64,000 nt of DNA from Hemerocallis citrina (taxonomy: Eukaryota; Streptophyta; Magnoliopsida; Asparagales; Asphodelaceae), in assembly GCA_017893485.1 (NCBI GenBank), contig CM030360.1, forward strand, positions 149,000,147 through 149,064,146, given 5' to 3'. Positions 61,591 to 64,000 of this stretch are shown here, piece by piece (positions within the stretch are counted from its first letter, which is position 1; each line of letters opens with the position of its first letter). Made by a program: the position numbers and the translations under genes. A model generated the notes under the pieces. The model searched no databases. It was given only the letters and a program-made list of their open reading frames with translations, and was not told the DNA's origin.

Positions 61591-63201
61591 GGGGGAGAGA
61601 GGGCCCTGTACGGTGTTGACATCCCAGACGAAGGCTTTGCGGGAAGTGTTGGATTCCCCTCCCATGTGCCCTCCATGGACGCAGTGCAGGATTGCCTGTC
61701 CTTTGGGTACTTCGGGCTCCGGATCTTGCTCGGGATGATGACGGTGCATTCGAGGAGGAGGGTAATTCCTTCTGTTTCTGTTGTCCCTCTGTTCCCAAGT
61801 GCCTTCCCAATTGAATTCTCGAAGGTACCCTCATTGAATGAGGGCCTCAATTTCTTCCTTCAGGGCACGGCAGTGATCTGTGTCGTGCCCGTTGTCCCGG
61901 TGGAATCGGCAGTAGAACCGCTGATCCCTCTTCTTGCTGGTGTTGTTGGACGGTCGAGGAGGGTACTAGACGAGGTCGCTGTCTTCAATCGCCAAGAGGA
62001 TTTTCAACACGTTCTGCGTCAGCGGAGTGTACCTCTTGAAGCGGGGGATCGGCAGAACCTTCTTTGCGGAGCCCCCGTCTATTGGAGCTTTTTTCGCCGG
62101 CTCAACCTCGTCGGCCTTGCACTTCCCCTTTTCGGGAACTTCCTTCTGGTCTTCTGGATTGAGGGTCTCTTCGGCTCGAATATATTTTTCGACACGGTTG
62201 AGGAGGTCAGGGAAGTCTATTGGCGGCTTCTTTGCCAGGGAGGCCTTTAGCTGTCCATGTCGGACGTTGTGGCGGAAGGCTGCCGAGGCAACGCCGGGGT
62301 CGAGGGATGAGACTGACCTTGCCTTGGCGGTGAACCGTCAGACAAACACTCGGAGTGGCTCCCCCTCCTTTTGCCGGAGTCCAAGTAGGGACGCGCTCAT
62401 TCTTTCGGCCTTTTGGCTGGTTACGAAGTGGGCGAGGAAGCTGCCCTCTAGCTAGTCGAAAGAATAGATGGAGCCGGGGGTGAGCTTGGAGAACCATTCT
62501 CGAGCCGGACCCCAGAGTGTTGCGGGGAAGGCTCGGCACAGGAGGGGATCCGATGCGCTGTGAATCATCATGAGGGTTTTGAAGCCCTCCATGTGATTAG
62601 CAGGATCGCCCTCGCCGTCATATGTCTCGAACTGAGGCGGACGGAAATTGCGGGGTATCTCCGCCTGCAGGATAAGGGCGGAGAAAGGAGGGCGAACCGG
62701 CCTGTATCCCTGGGCTGGTCTTGGGTCGCCGTTACCAACGTGGTCGAGGCGCTCCTCCATTTCTTGGAGGCGTTTCAAAATGTCGCCATCATACTCTGGG
62801 GGGATGGTCGCGAGGCGAGACATGCTAGCCTCGGCCTCCGACCGTGTGCGGGAACGGCGGGCGTTCTCATTGACGGGGACCCCTCGGATGGCACCCAAAA
62901 TTTCCCTTTGGAAGTCTTGGAACTCCTGGTGGGTAACCGGGGCTCCTTCGGCCCGATTTGGTTAGGTTGACTGTCGCCGACCGATCTGGCTGAGTGCAGC
63001 CTCCTGCCCTTGGGACAGGGGTCTGGGATGGTTCGGAGCCGAGTTGGAAGTGGCTCCTCCCCTACCGCGGATGGCCTGTCGGTTCGAGATTACCCCCCGC
63101 AGGTCGCTCTGGACCGGACGGGAGGCGTTGGGCTGGGGCCCGTGACTGGCCCCCTTGTTGTTTGGTCCCTGAGCACCGACCGCGATGCCTTGTGGAGGCA
63201 C
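61590..63201 (-). pseudogene. gag: Tat-2 gag
   Basis: The N-terminus (from about 63201) is Gly/Pro/Asn-rich and then frame-shifted near 62960. The capsid-like part (62898-62207) shows PPEYDGDILKRLQEMEERLD, LLCRAFPATLWGPAREWFSK and RFTAKARSVSSLDPG. A zinc knuckle CRFHRDNGHDTDHCRALKEE lies at about 61910-61850. In-frame stops sit at about 62452, 62340, 61967 and 61832; several correspond to CAG or CGA in the Tat-1 protein (for example FDxLEG against FEQFET). Confidence 0.9.
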
Positions 63202-63342
63202 GTCGTGTCAGCGGGCGGAGGTGTGGCCTTGGGCGCCTTGTGAGCTCGGGTCGACGGTGGTGCCGACGGGGGCGGAGCTCGGGTCGGTGTCTACGAGGGT
63301 ACCGTTGGAAGTGAGGGTCGGGTTGGCGTCTACGATAGATAA

Positions 63343-63364
63343 TTTCCCACAGACGGCGCCATCC
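63343..63364 (-). other. Tat-2 primer-binding site
   Basis: On the minus strand, next to the 5' LTR, the sequence reads ATGGCGCCGTCTGTGGGAAA, the common plant Ty3/gypsy form. The first bases match a tRNA ending CGGCGCCA; tRNA-Asp is likely but not verified. Confidence 0.8.
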
Positions 63365-63950
63365 TGATGCGGTTTGTTTTTGGTAAACATGTGGATGCAC
63401 CAGGCGTGAGTTCTTACTCGATTTGTATTGAAGGAGGAGACTCCTATGTAGACGACCCTCGACTGGACGAACGGTACTGGGGTAGGCGGTGTTGAGGTGG
63501 AGGCTGATGCTCGGCTCGAATCTCTGGGGCTCGGATCCGAGGGTCTTGTGTACCTGCAGGCGGTCTCGGAATACCGGGGTTGGTCCCGGTGGCAGACCCT
63601 CCGACGATATAGTCAGTCACTAAGGGAGAGTAACAGTAACTAGGGTTTGAGTGCAGAAGTTTTGATCACCTGGAGAAGGAGTAGGGGTCTGGTATTTATA
63701 GAAGATGCCAACCGGGTCTGGACCCGTTTGGGGTCGGGTCTGGACCCGGTTGCCCGTGAGGCTGAAGCGGTGGAAACCAGGGCGGTATGGAGCTGACGTG
63801 GCAGATGCCCAGGCGGTTTCCGGGCTGACGTGGCAGTGGCCTGGGCGGTTTTCTGACGCTGACGTGACGGATCTGGGGGATCAGAAGGTGCGCGTATCCT
63901 GAGGGGATCCCATGGCCTAGGATGGGCCACGTCATTTCTAACCCATATCA
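63365..63950 (-). repeat. Tat-2 5' LTR with promoter
   Basis: 586 bp. The TATA box CTATAAATACC lies on the minus strand at 63691-63701, oriented to transcribe gag-pol leftward. The duplication TTAAC follows, and 63956-64000 is target-locus DNA. Confidence 0.97.
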
Positions 63951-64000
63951 TTAACTCTAATATATTTTTCATTTGATGGTACTGTATGTTCTGTATTGTT

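Larger units (their letters stand above)
49658..63950 (-). mobile_element. Tat-2: complete Tat-lineage Ty3/gypsy LTR retrotransposon
   Basis: 14,293 bp with 586-bp LTRs at both ends (TGATGCG .. CATATCA) and a perfect 5-bp duplication TTAAC (49653-49657, 63951-63955). By eye the LTRs differ at about 30 positions, about 95% identity. The organisation matches Tat-1: gag-pol on minus from the right LTR, two ORFs on plus between integrase and the 3' LTR, and tandem repeats around them. Its pol is less damaged than that of Tat-1, with one long frame and two in-frame stops. Confidence 0.96.

Overview
This window is a transposon nest from a flowering-plant nuclear genome. The lineage cannot be fixed from the sequence; a eudicot is my guess. 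The plant origin rests on Tat-lineage Ty3/gypsy elements with antisense accessory ORFs, two Mutator-like elements (MULEs) that each pair a transposase with a plant mobile domain (PMD) gene, a FAR1-type transposase, plant LINE reverse transcriptase motifs and MITEs. I see no clear intact host gene, no rRNA or tRNA gene and no prokaryotic feature. Bases 3501-4000 are an assembly gap of exactly 500 N.

Layout. 1-5297 plus 18558-21041 form one decayed LINE (LINE-A). It is split by a complete 13.3-kb Tat element (Tat-1, 5298-18552, minus strand, TSD GGTTC) and by a 0.9-kb hAT-like element (18853-19762, TSD TGAGAAGT). 21113-36026 is a 14.9-kb MULE (MULE-1) with terminal inverted repeats of about 2.3-2.5 kb, a broken PMD gene (+) and a broken FAR1-type transposase gene (-). 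Between the genes lie hairpin arrays and a 508-bp foldback. On its right is a cluster of microsatellites and small MITEs (36027-36645). 36646-41388 is old intergenic or intronic sequence with MITE copies, a 5'-truncated LINE (LINE-B, 40043-41083) and one exon-like segment. 41389-49412 is an 8.0-kb MULE (MULE-2) with a perfect 9-bp TSD, a MURA-type transposase (+) and a convergent PMD gene (-). 49658-63950 is a second Tat element (Tat-2, 14.3 kb, TSD TTAAC, LTRs about 95% identical by eye).

How the parts work together. In both Tat elements gag-pol lies on the minus strand. Between integrase and the 3' LTR, on the opposite strand, sits a spliced accessory gene (Transposase_28/PF04195-like domain plus coiled coil), then a second coiled-coil ORF, all flanked by tandem repeats. 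In both MULEs each terminal repeat carries a CT-rich promoter/leader and a 5'-UTR intron; the two genes run inward and converge on an array of short palindromes.

The most interesting signal is a palindrome grammar shared by MULE-1, MULE-2 and a small MITE. A common core (CCGTTATT, about three loop bases, AATAACGG) is enclosed in element-specific outer arms: TTAA in MULE-1, ATG/GATG in MULE-2, GAAG in the MITE. It occurs in the terminal repeats and, in both MULEs, again between the converging genes. Most coding regions carry nonsense codons of the kind made by C-to-T change at methylated cytosine, as expected of silenced elements.
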